Shown: positions 32,490 through 39,546 of the stretch, piece after piece
Numbering within the stretch: the first letter of the stretch is position 1
How the letters are laid out: every line of letters starts with the position of its first letter
Assembly (NCBI GenBank): GCA_020445255.1
Contig: JAGRGY010000014.1
Span: 74,282-138,281 of the forward strand
Length of the DNA: 64,000 nucleotides
Direction: 5' to 3'
Origin: Gammaproteobacteria bacterium
Lineage (GTDB): Bacteria; Pseudomonadota; Gammaproteobacteria; Chromatiales; Chromatiaceae
Notes under the pieces: generated by a model
Told to the model about the DNA's origin: nothing
The model's database searches: none
The model's input: the letters and a program-made list of their open reading frames with translations, nothing else
Made by a program: the position numbers and the translations under genes

Positions 32490-33185
32490 ATGCACGACGA
32501 GCGTGAACTGATCGAAGGCTACGAGGAAGACCGTCCGGCCCTGGATGTCGCGTGTATCGACGCGAGCCTGCACTATGCAGCGCTTGTGTCGACGACAGGT
32601 AATCACTGCCAGGTGTGGCGCAGTACGCGTAAACGGCTCGGCGACAACGATCCGGACGCCCACATCGAGTTTGTGATCAAGTATCCGCGGGACAGTTTCA
32701 ATGTCGGCGATGCGCGTATCCTGGCGCGTCACTATCGGGTATTGCGCAAAGCGCTCGGTGACATCGTGCCCGAGGCCTTGTTCGTGATTTCGGAGATCGA
32801 CGGAGAGACCAATCTGTTCGTGCTCGCGCACGCGGTCAACATCTGGTTCAACATCGCCAATCCGCTCAACCGCGACGAGGCGATCGGCCTGCTGCGCGAC
32901 CATCCACTGGCCTGGGCGCAGCTGAAGACCTTCGTGCATGCAGCAAAGCGCTGGCGCGAAGGCGACAACGCACGGGTCATCGATCTGTTCGGGCTCGACA
33001 ACCTGGTCATGGACAACCAGCGACAGATTCGTTACATCGACAGCTTCTACGTGTTTTTTTTCGAGGAACTGTTGCACCTGCTGGGCGGCGAGCGCGACTA
33101 CGATCTCGAGGAGAAGATCGCGACCTCGCTCAAGCGACTGGCGTATCTGGAGGAGATCCTGGCGTTCTCGGATCCGGAAGGCTGA
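32490..33185 (+). CDS. Hypothetical protein with kinase-like C-terminal motifs
   Basis: A 231-residue cytoplasmic protein I cannot assign. HIEFVIKYPRDSFNVGDARILARHYRVLRKALGDIVPEALFVI resembles the beta3-Lys/alphaC region of protein kinase-like folds (IKYPR as the Lys strand), and LDNLVMDNQRQIRYIDSF could be a reduced catalytic-loop/DFG-like stretch with DN and D. These are impressions, not proof. The C-terminus is acidic and helical. It lies 15 bp after the cyclotransferase gene, likely cotranscribed. Confidence 0.65.
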   Translation: MHDERELIEGYEEDRPALDVACIDASLHYAALVSTTGNHCQVWRSTRKRLGDNDPDAHIEFVIKYPRDSFNVGDARILARHYRVLRKALGDIVPEALFVISEIDGETNLFVLAHAVNIWFNIANPLNRDEAIGLLRDHPLAWAQLKTFVHAAKRWREGDNARVIDLFGLDNLVMDNQRQIRYIDSFYVFFFEELLHLLGGERDYDLEEKIATSLKRLAYLEEILAFSDPEG

Positions 33186-33188
33186 CCG

Positions 33189-34178
33189 TCAGGCGCGCGT
33201 GCGGCCACCGGCGTCGAACGCGGCGAGATCGTAGCGCTCGATGATCTGCCGGATCAGGCGAACGTATTCGTCGCCCTTGGCAGAATAGGCTTCCAGGCCG
33301 TCGGCGAGCGCATGCCCGTCGAGCCCGCTGCCATCGGCCCGCATCCGGGCGCGGGTCGTGCGCAGGCCCTTGTACGCGGGATGACTGTTCAACGTGTGCA
33401 TGTAGTAGCGGATCGACTCGGCCTCGCTGTCGAATCGGCGCACGAGGTGCTTCTTCCCCGGCGAGCGCTTCAGCGGCACGATGCCCTTGCTCTCGTCGAA
33501 GGTCCAGATACCGAACAGGTTGTTGCCCTCGCGCGCGAAGCGCGATGTCCCCCAGGCGCTCTCGTTCGCCGCCTGCGCAAGGGCAAGCGACGCCGGTACC
33601 TCGTCGACCTTGCGCAGCAATTCGCGGCGCGCATCGGCATCGGTGAGCACGTCGCCGTCGACCCGGTACGCCTGTGCCAGGGCAGCGAGCGTCGCGCGCT
33701 CGGCTTCGTCCGCCTTACGACCGCCGGCGAGGCCTTCCAGCGTACGCCGGGTGTCGCGGCGGAGGGCGCGCAAACGACGGTTCTCGGCCTCGATCAGCGG
33801 CATCAGGCGATCGAAGAAGGCGGTGCGGGACGCGTTTGCGGCTGCACCCGCATCCCCTTCCGTGCCTGGTGCCGGGGCCAGGTTGGTCGGCGTTTCGACG
33901 TCCCGGCTGATTGCCGGTGCCGCGCGTTCATCGCGGGGCACGGTGTGTCGGGGTAGCTGTCCGCGATCGAAACGCGTCGCGGGCAGGGGTGTGTACCCGT
34001 AGCGGTAGGCGAACGACGAACCGGGCGGCGGCAACTGGGGCCGGTAATAGACCGGCACTGTCGGCGTGCCCCAGCCTCCCGGATAGCCGGCGGGTGGCGG
34101 GTAGGGCGAGAACGCCGCTACTTCACCGGTGTGCAGCCACGCGAGGACGGCGAAAATCGACAGGTGTGTAGAACGCAC
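33189..34178 (-). CDS. Bax-like glucosaminidase-domain exported protein
   Basis: A 329-residue protein with signal peptide (LSIFAVLAWLHTGEVAAF), a low-complexity Pro/Tyr/Gly-rich linker (PYPPPAGYPGGWGTPTVPVYYRPQ and following), and a C-terminal GH73-type glucosaminidase domain as in E. coli Bax: VPASLALAQAANESAWGTSRFAREGNNLFGIW with the catalytic Glu, and RRFDSEAESIRYYMHTLNSHPAYKGLR. It should act on peptidoglycan or related glycans. The start GTG at 34178 is preferred over the frame opening at 34259 because a TATAAT -10 lies between them. It is convergent with the hypothetical gene at 32490. Confidence 0.82.
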   Translation of the reverse strand: MRSTHLSIFAVLAWLHTGEVAAFSPYPPPAGYPGGWGTPTVPVYYRPQLPPPGSSFAYRYGYTPLPATRFDRGQLPRHTVPRDERAAPAISRDVETPTNLAPAPGTEGDAGAAANASRTAFFDRLMPLIEAENRRLRALRRDTRRTLEGLAGGRKADEAERATLAALAQAYRVDGDVLTDADARRELLRKVDEVPASLALAQAANESAWGTSRFAREGNNLFGIWTFDESKGIVPLKRSPGKKHLVRRFDSEAESIRYYMHTLNSHPAYKGLRTTRARMRADGSGLDGHALADGLEAYSAKGDEYVRLIRQIIERYDLAAFDAGGRTRA

Positions 34179-34212
34179 GGAAGAATTCCCGGTCCAGCGA
34201 GACGTGCCACGT

Positions 34213-34218
34213 ATTATA
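34213..34218 (-). promoter_or_regulatory. -10 element for the Bax-like gene
   Basis: On the minus strand this reads a perfect TATAAT inside a short AT-rich stretch (34205-34255), 35 bases upstream of the GTG start. No consensus -35 is evident at 17 bp. It supports the shorter start for the Bax-like gene. Confidence 0.55.
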
Positions 34219-34264
34219 CATAAGAAAACGCTAATAAACGAATGTATGTCGGGAACCAAACGAC

Positions 34265-35338
34265 TCAGCGGCTCTCCCGGTACCAGCTTCCATCCGCCTC
34301 ACGCCGGATCCAGTTGTGGCTGTACCAGCCAAATCGCCCGGTATCGCCGACCGGCAACGTGCAGTTGGTGCGGTTGCGTCCCACGTTCAAACGCCCCTTG
34401 GCCTGGATGACGACGCCGCCGGACGGCTGATCCAACCATTCATAGCTGACCTCCGGGCTGCCGTTGAAGAAGCAGGTCAGGTCCTCGCGGTTAGGGACCT
34501 CCGGCGCGAACACCAGCGTCAGCGCCGGCTGCCATTCGTCCAGCGGTACGACTGGATCGGTCGGGAACGCACCAGTGATCGGCAGGGGCAGGCTGTTCAC
34601 CTTGTTGGGAAACGTGCGCATGCCGGCGTAGAAGCTGGCCATCGGAAATCGCGGCAACGCGCGCAGGTCGGCGGCGTGCCAGGCAGGGCCCGATTGTTGA
34701 CCGAATGCGACAAACCCCATCGACTCGACGATCGACCTCAGTTCGTCGTTGTATTCGCCGTAGGGGTAGGCGAACAGCGTCGGCCTGGTCCCGAGCTCCT
34801 CCTGGATGCGGTTTTGCGCCGTCAGGATGTCGGTGGCGACGCGCTGCGCCCAGTCTTCGGCGGATTCGTCGTCAGCCTGTCGGATCAGGTGGTCGTGGGT
34901 GTGACTGTGGTTTTCGAACCGTATACCGGCAGCCTGCATTTCGCGGACCTGATCCCAGCTCACGTGCGAGGAATAGCCCCGGTCGACGGCCTCGGTGCTG
35001 ACGAACACCGTCAACGGGTACCCATAGCGTCGGGTGCGCGGGAACGCCTCGGTGTAGGCCGAGACGTAGGCGTCGTCGATCGTCAATGCCACGCACTTGT
35101 CCGGCAGCTCACGGCCGTCTTGCAGGTGCTCGACGACCTCGGTGAGTGGCAGCACCACGTGATCGTGGGTCAGCAGGTAGTCCAGGTGGTCCTGGAACTG
35201 CTGCGGTGTGACGCTGGTGATGCCCGGCGTCTCGTCGCTGATGTGGTGATACTGCAATATCACGCAATGATCCGCGGCCGCCGTTCCAACACTCCAAGCA
35301 GCGGCCAACGTCGCCGCAACAAACCTCAAGAAAGTCAC
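34265..35338 (-). CDS. Secreted polysaccharide deacetylase family protein
   Basis: A 357-residue exported protein: signal peptide (1-22), then a NodB-type deacetylase domain (about 25-235) with ILQYHHISDETPG, the catalytic/metal Asp pair in VALTIDDAYVSA, HSHTHDHL providing the metal His residues, and FAYPYGEYND. The C-terminal 120 residues are beta-rich and contain two cysteine pairs; they may bind carbohydrate. It would deacetylate N-acetylated glycans in the periplasm or outside. It lies upstream of the Bax-like gene on the same strand, and both act on cell-wall-type polymers. Confidence 0.88.
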   Translation of the reverse strand: MTFLRFVAATLAAAWSVGTAAADHCVILQYHHISDETPGITSVTPQQFQDHLDYLLTHDHVVLPLTEVVEHLQDGRELPDKCVALTIDDAYVSAYTEAFPRTRRYGYPLTVFVSTEAVDRGYSSHVSWDQVREMQAAGIRFENHSHTHDHLIRQADDESAEDWAQRVATDILTAQNRIQEELGTRPTLFAYPYGEYNDELRSIVESMGFVAFGQQSGPAWHAADLRALPRFPMASFYAGMRTFPNKVNSLPLPITGAFPTDPVVPLDEWQPALTLVFAPEVPNREDLTCFFNGSPEVSYEWLDQPSGGVVIQAKGRLNVGRNRTNCTLPVGDTGRFGWYSHNWIRREADGSWYRESR

Positions 35339-35591
35339 GTGAAACCTTTAAATCAGCGATACACGGGTCGACGCTCGATTCGAGTCGGAGTGCCTCGCCC
35401 TGCCACGCGGTGGCCGACCCTGTTGATGGCACGGTTCGCGGACGACACACCTGCGTCGCCCGAAAGGGTGGGCATGGTAAACCACCTGGGCCCTGCCGTG
35501 CGTGCCGCTGGCAGACAGGCGCCGGGACCGACGCCCAGACAGGCCCCGTGGCGCCACGGCGGGTTGCGGTCAGCGGATAACCCGTAGCGCG

Positions 35592-36941
35592 CTAGGGCGA
35601 AGGAGAGGGGTTCTTGAGATTGTTGCCGACGAGCTCGACGAGGCTCTCGATGCCACGGTCCCAGTCGGTGCGCACGGCACCGGCCAGCAGGTTGACGCGG
35701 CAGCTTCCGCACGCGGTGACGACGGTTTGCGCCCGCGTCGCTTCCACCTGTTCGCGCTTGAGGTCGAACGCGGCATTGCGCATCGGCTCTGCGCCCTCCA
35801 TGACGAACAGTCCGGCGCCGCCACCGCAGCAGAAATTCGTCGCGCGGTTGCTCGGCATCTCGTCGAGATCGACGTCCAGCGCCGCGAGCACGGCGCGCGG
35901 TTCGGCGAACACGCCACCGTGCCGTCCGACCTTGCAGGGATCGTGATAGGTCACGTGTTTGTCACGGCCGATGGGCTCCACCTTCAGGCGACCGGCCTGG
36001 ATCTCGCGCCCGAGGAATTCTGAGATCGCCATCACCTCGAACGGCAGTGGCCCCCCATGCTCGTTCGCGCCCTCCCAACGCATCGCCGGATAGGCATGGC
36101 CGCACTCGGGGACGATGACGAGCTTCGCGCCGAGCGCGATCGCCTGGTGGGTGATGCGCTCGGAGGCGCTCTTCTGCACCTTCTCGTAGCCGGACAGCAG
36201 GCCGAAGTTGGCGCCTTCGAATGCACAGGTGTGCAGAGTCCAGTCCACGCCCAGGTGATTCATGACCTTGACCGTGGCCTCCAACGCATCGTTGAACAGC
36301 AGCACATCGATCGTCGACGTGAGTACGAGGATGTCGGCCCGTTCCTTGTCGACCGGCACCTCGTAGCCGCGAGCGCGCAGTTCCTCGACTGCGGTGCATA
36401 GCTGTTCAGGCCCGACACCAAACACGGTGCCGTGCTCGCCCTGTTCCTGTTCCACCGCGCGCAGCCCCGCCGGTATCAGGCCTGCCTCGGCCAGTCCCTG
36501 TCGGGTCACGTTGACCATCGACGCGATGTCGATGCCCATTGGACAGGCCAGGCCGCACCGGCCGCACTCAGTACACGATTCGTAAACCAGGTACTGCGTC
36601 GCCTCGAGATCGGCCTCGGTGATGTCGGCTTCGAACAGTCGGTGGAAGAAGCGCAGCGGCGCCTTCTCTCGCCGGTAGTAACGCTTCAGCAGATCGAGTT
36701 TGTGTATCGGCGTGAGTTCCGGATCCTCCGTCTGCAGATAGAACTGGCATGCCTCGGCGCACAGTCCGCAATGGATGCACGATTCGAGGTGTGTCGCCTT
36801 GGTGGCGTCGAGCTTCGCCGCAAACACCGCCTTGGCACGGGCCACGCGTTCGCCATCGGGGCAGTCGGTGGGACGTGCCCTGTTCGGCAGGTTGCGGATC
36901 TGTTCGCCGAATCCGCGGAATACGTTCATGTCGACTGCCAT
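35592..36941 (-). CDS. HdrD/GlpC-like Fe-S oxidoreductase (CCG domain)
   Basis: A 449-residue protein with two ferredoxin-type motifs near the N-terminus (ESCIHCGLCAEACQFY, YESCTECGRCGLACPMG) for two 4Fe-4S clusters, followed by two CCG-type regions. The first is degenerate (HTCAFEGANFGLLSG...PECGHAYP); the second is complete (HDPCKVGRHGG, NFCCGGGAG, TACGSCRVN). This is the architecture of HdrD, GlpC and the DsrK-like subunits that work with a cytochrome b. Directly upstream on the same strand is such a cytochrome b (NarI-like), and before that the formate dehydrogenase genes. A role in passing electrons between quinol and a cytoplasmic acceptor is inferred. Confidence 0.85.
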   Translation of the reverse strand: MAVDMNVFRGFGEQIRNLPNRARPTDCPDGERVARAKAVFAAKLDATKATHLESCIHCGLCAEACQFYLQTEDPELTPIHKLDLLKRYYRREKAPLRFFHRLFEADITEADLEATQYLVYESCTECGRCGLACPMGIDIASMVNVTRQGLAEAGLIPAGLRAVEQEQGEHGTVFGVGPEQLCTAVEELRARGYEVPVDKERADILVLTSTIDVLLFNDALEATVKVMNHLGVDWTLHTCAFEGANFGLLSGYEKVQKSASERITHQAIALGAKLVIVPECGHAYPAMRWEGANEHGGPLPFEVMAISEFLGREIQAGRLKVEPIGRDKHVTYHDPCKVGRHGGVFAEPRAVLAALDVDLDEMPSNRATNFCCGGGAGLFVMEGAEPMRNAAFDLKREQVEATRAQTVVTACGSCRVNLLAGAVRTDWDRGIESLVELVGNNLKNPSPSP

Positions 36942-37035
36942 GACGATTCAATCCTCGTGTCGGGGACGTTGCCCGGCGGCAGGGCGCATCGCCGTGCTGT
37001 CGACGCCCGCGGTTGATGTTGGGCCGGCCACCATT

Positions 37036-37680
37036 CTAGACAGACACCCCGCGACGGCCGTAGTGCGCCCCACTGAATCCTCTGCTGAACGGGAAGGTGA
37101 AGGTATGGATCAAGGTGCTGAACGGGAAATAGATCAGCAGGAGTTCGGCGAGGAAGAAATGCAGTACGCGCAGCGGCTCATAAGACCTTGCCAGCGCCAG
37201 GCAGCCGGTGAGCATGACGACGAAGATCAGGATCGAGCCTATGTAGTCGCCGCGCGCCGAGATGCGTCGCGTCACCGGGCTGATCAGGCGATGCAGTATC
37301 AGTAGCAGCAAACCGAAAAAAGCGAGTTCCGATGTCACGACGAAGGCCCATTCGGGCATCGCAGGCCAGCCGAAACCGAGAACCTTTTCGCGATAGAACT
37401 CGACATGCGGGGCGGCGAAAAACAGCAGCGCGAACAGGCCGACGTGAAAAAGGTAACCGGCGACGACCTGCAGCTTGATCCTCGACCAGAACTCGCGACG
37501 CGGGAAGAAACGTCGGATATTCGTGGCGACCGCACCGGAGGTTCCGGAGGCACGCGGTACGCTGTAGTCGGAATGCCTGCCCATCGTCAGCATCCCGATA
37601 AGCCGCCAGAGTGACCCGACGGCGAACACGATCGCGGAAAAATACCAGAACGGCCCGTCGACGAATTCAGCGAAGCTCAA
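37036..37680 (-). CDS. NarI-like cytochrome b subunit, partner of HdrD-like protein
   Basis: A 214-residue membrane protein with five or six hydrophobic segments, of the nitrate-reductase gamma (NarI)/DsrM/HdrE type. Potential heme b ligands include the His in YLFHVGLF and the pair in RVLHFFLAELLLIYFPFSTLIHTF, spaced 18 residues as in NarI. The best start is TTG at 37680 with GGAGG upstream; the frame opens at 37761 but overlaps the FdhC C-terminus without a ribosome site. It follows FdhC by 25 bp and precedes the HdrD-like gene by 94 bp, so it belongs to the fdh operon. Confidence 0.83.
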   Translation of the reverse strand: MSFAEFVDGPFWYFSAIVFAVGSLWRLIGMLTMGRHSDYSVPRASGTSGAVATNIRRFFPRREFWSRIKLQVVAGYLFHVGLFALLFFAAPHVEFYREKVLGFGWPAMPEWAFVVTSELAFFGLLLLILHRLISPVTRRISARGDYIGSILIFVVMLTGCLALARSYEPLRVLHFFLAELLLIYFPFSTLIHTFTFPFSRGFSGAHYGRRGVSV

Positions 37681-37705
37681 TGCGTGTTCCTCCGTACCAG
37701 GCGGG

Positions 37706-38779
37706 TCATGCGTTTTCGGATGACGTCTGCAACGGCGGGCGCTGGGTCGGATGCCCCGCATCGGGTGCCGCCGCCACCGCTTCCCGGTCGCCCGTCACCT
37801 CTGCGTACCAGACGTCGTGATGTACCTTGGCCCATGCCTCGTCAACATAGCCGGTCCGCATGCCGTCGAAGCTGCCCTCGGATCCGATGGTGCCGATATA
37901 GATATGTCCGAACGACCCGACGATGAAAAGCACCGTGGCGATGCCGTGGACGATCAGGGCCAACTGCATCACGTCGCGTCCCTGTCCGAACACCGGGAAG
38001 ACCAGTATCAGACCACTGACGGATGCGACGATGCCCAGCACGACCACTGACCAGAACCAGATCTTCTCACCGGCATTGAAGAAACCCGCGCTGACGTGCG
38101 CGTTGCCAATGATGCCGCCACCCTTGAGGAGCCATACGAAGTCGCGACCCGCCGGGATATTGCGCGCCACCCAGCGCACCAGGAGCAGCAGTACCGCCAC
38201 CGGAAACAGGGGGCCGAACAGGTTGTGTCCCTCCTTGCAGGCGCTGGCGATGACACTGAAGGCCTCGGGCCCGAATACCGGCAGCACGACGAACCGGCCA
38301 AAGAGCAGCGTGAGGCCGGTTGCGGCGAGGAAGATGAACAGCACGGCGGTAAACCAGTGAATCGTGCGGTCGTAGTCGGGGAAGCGGCGTATCCGGCGCC
38401 CCGAACGACCGCCCGGAATCCGGACCTTGCCGCGCACCAGGTAAAACAACAGTATCGCGATCGGTACGCCGACGATTACCCAGCCCGCGACCCGCATGAA
38501 GTCCTTGCGCCGGTACTGGCGGAACTCCTCGCCGCTTGCGTTGATCATCTGGGCCGCATCGACGTTGTGGACCTGGGTCGATGCGTTCAGTGGTGGGCCG
38601 GCGCCGCGCTGACGTACCGCCCGCCACAGGTCGGTCGCGGGATTCGGCACGTCGATCGGGTACGTCTGCGGTGGCGGAGGTACTGTCGATTCCGCGGCGA
38701 ATGATGCGGAGATTCCCGCCAGCAGTGCGATCACCAACGCTGACAGTGTGAGGAGCTTGGACAGCACACGCTTCGACAT
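37706..38779 (-). CDS. fdhC: Formate dehydrogenase cytochrome b556 (gamma) subunit
   Basis: A 357-residue protein: cleavable signal (ALVIALLAGISASFAAE), periplasmic region to about residue 90, then membrane segments of the FdnI/FdoI type. RFPDYDRTIHWFTAVLFIFLAATGLTLLFG carries a heme His, CKEGHNLFGPLFPVAVLLLLVRW and VHGIATVLFIVGSFGHIYIGTIGSEGSFDGMRTGYVD are diagnostic. It anchors the periplasmic enzyme and passes electrons from formate to the quinone pool. It lies 124 bp after fdhB. Confidence 0.92.
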   Translation of the reverse strand: MSKRVLSKLLTLSALVIALLAGISASFAAESTVPPPPQTYPIDVPNPATDLWRAVRQRGAGPPLNASTQVHNVDAAQMINASGEEFRQYRRKDFMRVAGWVIVGVPIAILLFYLVRGKVRIPGGRSGRRIRRFPDYDRTIHWFTAVLFIFLAATGLTLLFGRFVVLPVFGPEAFSVIASACKEGHNLFGPLFPVAVLLLLVRWVARNIPAGRDFVWLLKGGGIIGNAHVSAGFFNAGEKIWFWSVVVLGIVASVSGLILVFPVFGQGRDVMQLALIVHGIATVLFIVGSFGHIYIGTIGSEGSFDGMRTGYVDEAWAKVHHDVWYAEVTGDREAVAAAPDAGHPTQRPPLQTSSENA

Positions 38780-38903
38780 CGAGAAGGTCCTTTGCCGGTA
38801 TGCACCAGACCGGATCGGGGCGAACGCGGCATCCCGCGCCGCCCCTCACCGGGTTGTTTCGCAGCCGCCGAGGGGGAAGAAGTACGGCGGCTGCGACCTG
38901 CCG

Positions 38904-39533
38904 TCAGCCTTCGCCGCTGACTTTGCCTTTCGGCGCCTGCGGTGCACGCAGGCTGGCCTTGTCGTAATTGACCCCCCAGTCGAGTACCGATGCGCCGCGA
39001 TTGATTACGCGCTTGCGGTAGATGTCCGAGATGACGTTGGCATCGCCGGCGAGCAACGCCTTGGTCGAACACATCTCGGCGCACAGCGGCAACTTGCCCT
39101 CGGCGAGTCGGTTCGAGCCGTACATCCGGTGCTCGTCGGCGCTACCCGGGTCTTTCGGCCCGCCGGCGCAGAAGGTGCACTTGTCCATCTTGCCGCGAGA
39201 CGCGAACGCCCCGGCCTTCGGAAACTGCGGCGCGCCGAACGGGCAGGCGTAGAAGCAGTAACCACAGCCGATGCAGATCTCCTTGTCGTGCAGCACCACG
39301 CCATCTTCAGTGGTGTAGAAGCAATCGACCGGACAGACCGCGGCGCACGGCGCGTCAGCGCAATGCATGCACGCAACCGACAGCGATCGCTCGCCCGGCT
39401 CGCCATCCTTGATCGTCACGACGCGGCGGCGGTTGACGCCCCAGGGCACCTCGTTCTCGTTCTTGCATGCCGTGACACAGGCATTGCACTCGATGCAGCG
39501 TTCGGCGTCGCAATAGAATTTCATATTGGCCAT
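38904..39533 (-). CDS. fdhB: Formate dehydrogenase iron-sulfur (beta) subunit
   Basis: A 209-residue electron-transfer protein with cysteine motifs for four 4Fe-4S clusters: AERCIECNACVTACKNEN, ACMHCADAPCAAVCPVD, EICIGCGYCFYACPFG, and CTFCAGG with LCAEMC. It carries electrons from FdhA to the cytochrome b. Unlike FdnH/FdoH it lacks the C-terminal membrane helix, so it resembles the soluble FdhB of other FDH types. It starts 13 bp after the fdhA stop; the ATG gives MANMKFYCDAERC. Confidence 0.93.
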   Translation of the reverse strand: MANMKFYCDAERCIECNACVTACKNENEVPWGVNRRRVVTIKDGEPGERSLSVACMHCADAPCAAVCPVDCFYTTEDGVVLHDKEICIGCGYCFYACPFGAPQFPKAGAFASRGKMDKCTFCAGGPKDPGSADEHRMYGSNRLAEGKLPLCAEMCSTKALLAGDANVISDIYRKRVINRGASVLDWGVNYDKASLRAPQAPKGKVSGEG

Positions 39534-39546
39534 GTTTCGTGCCTCC

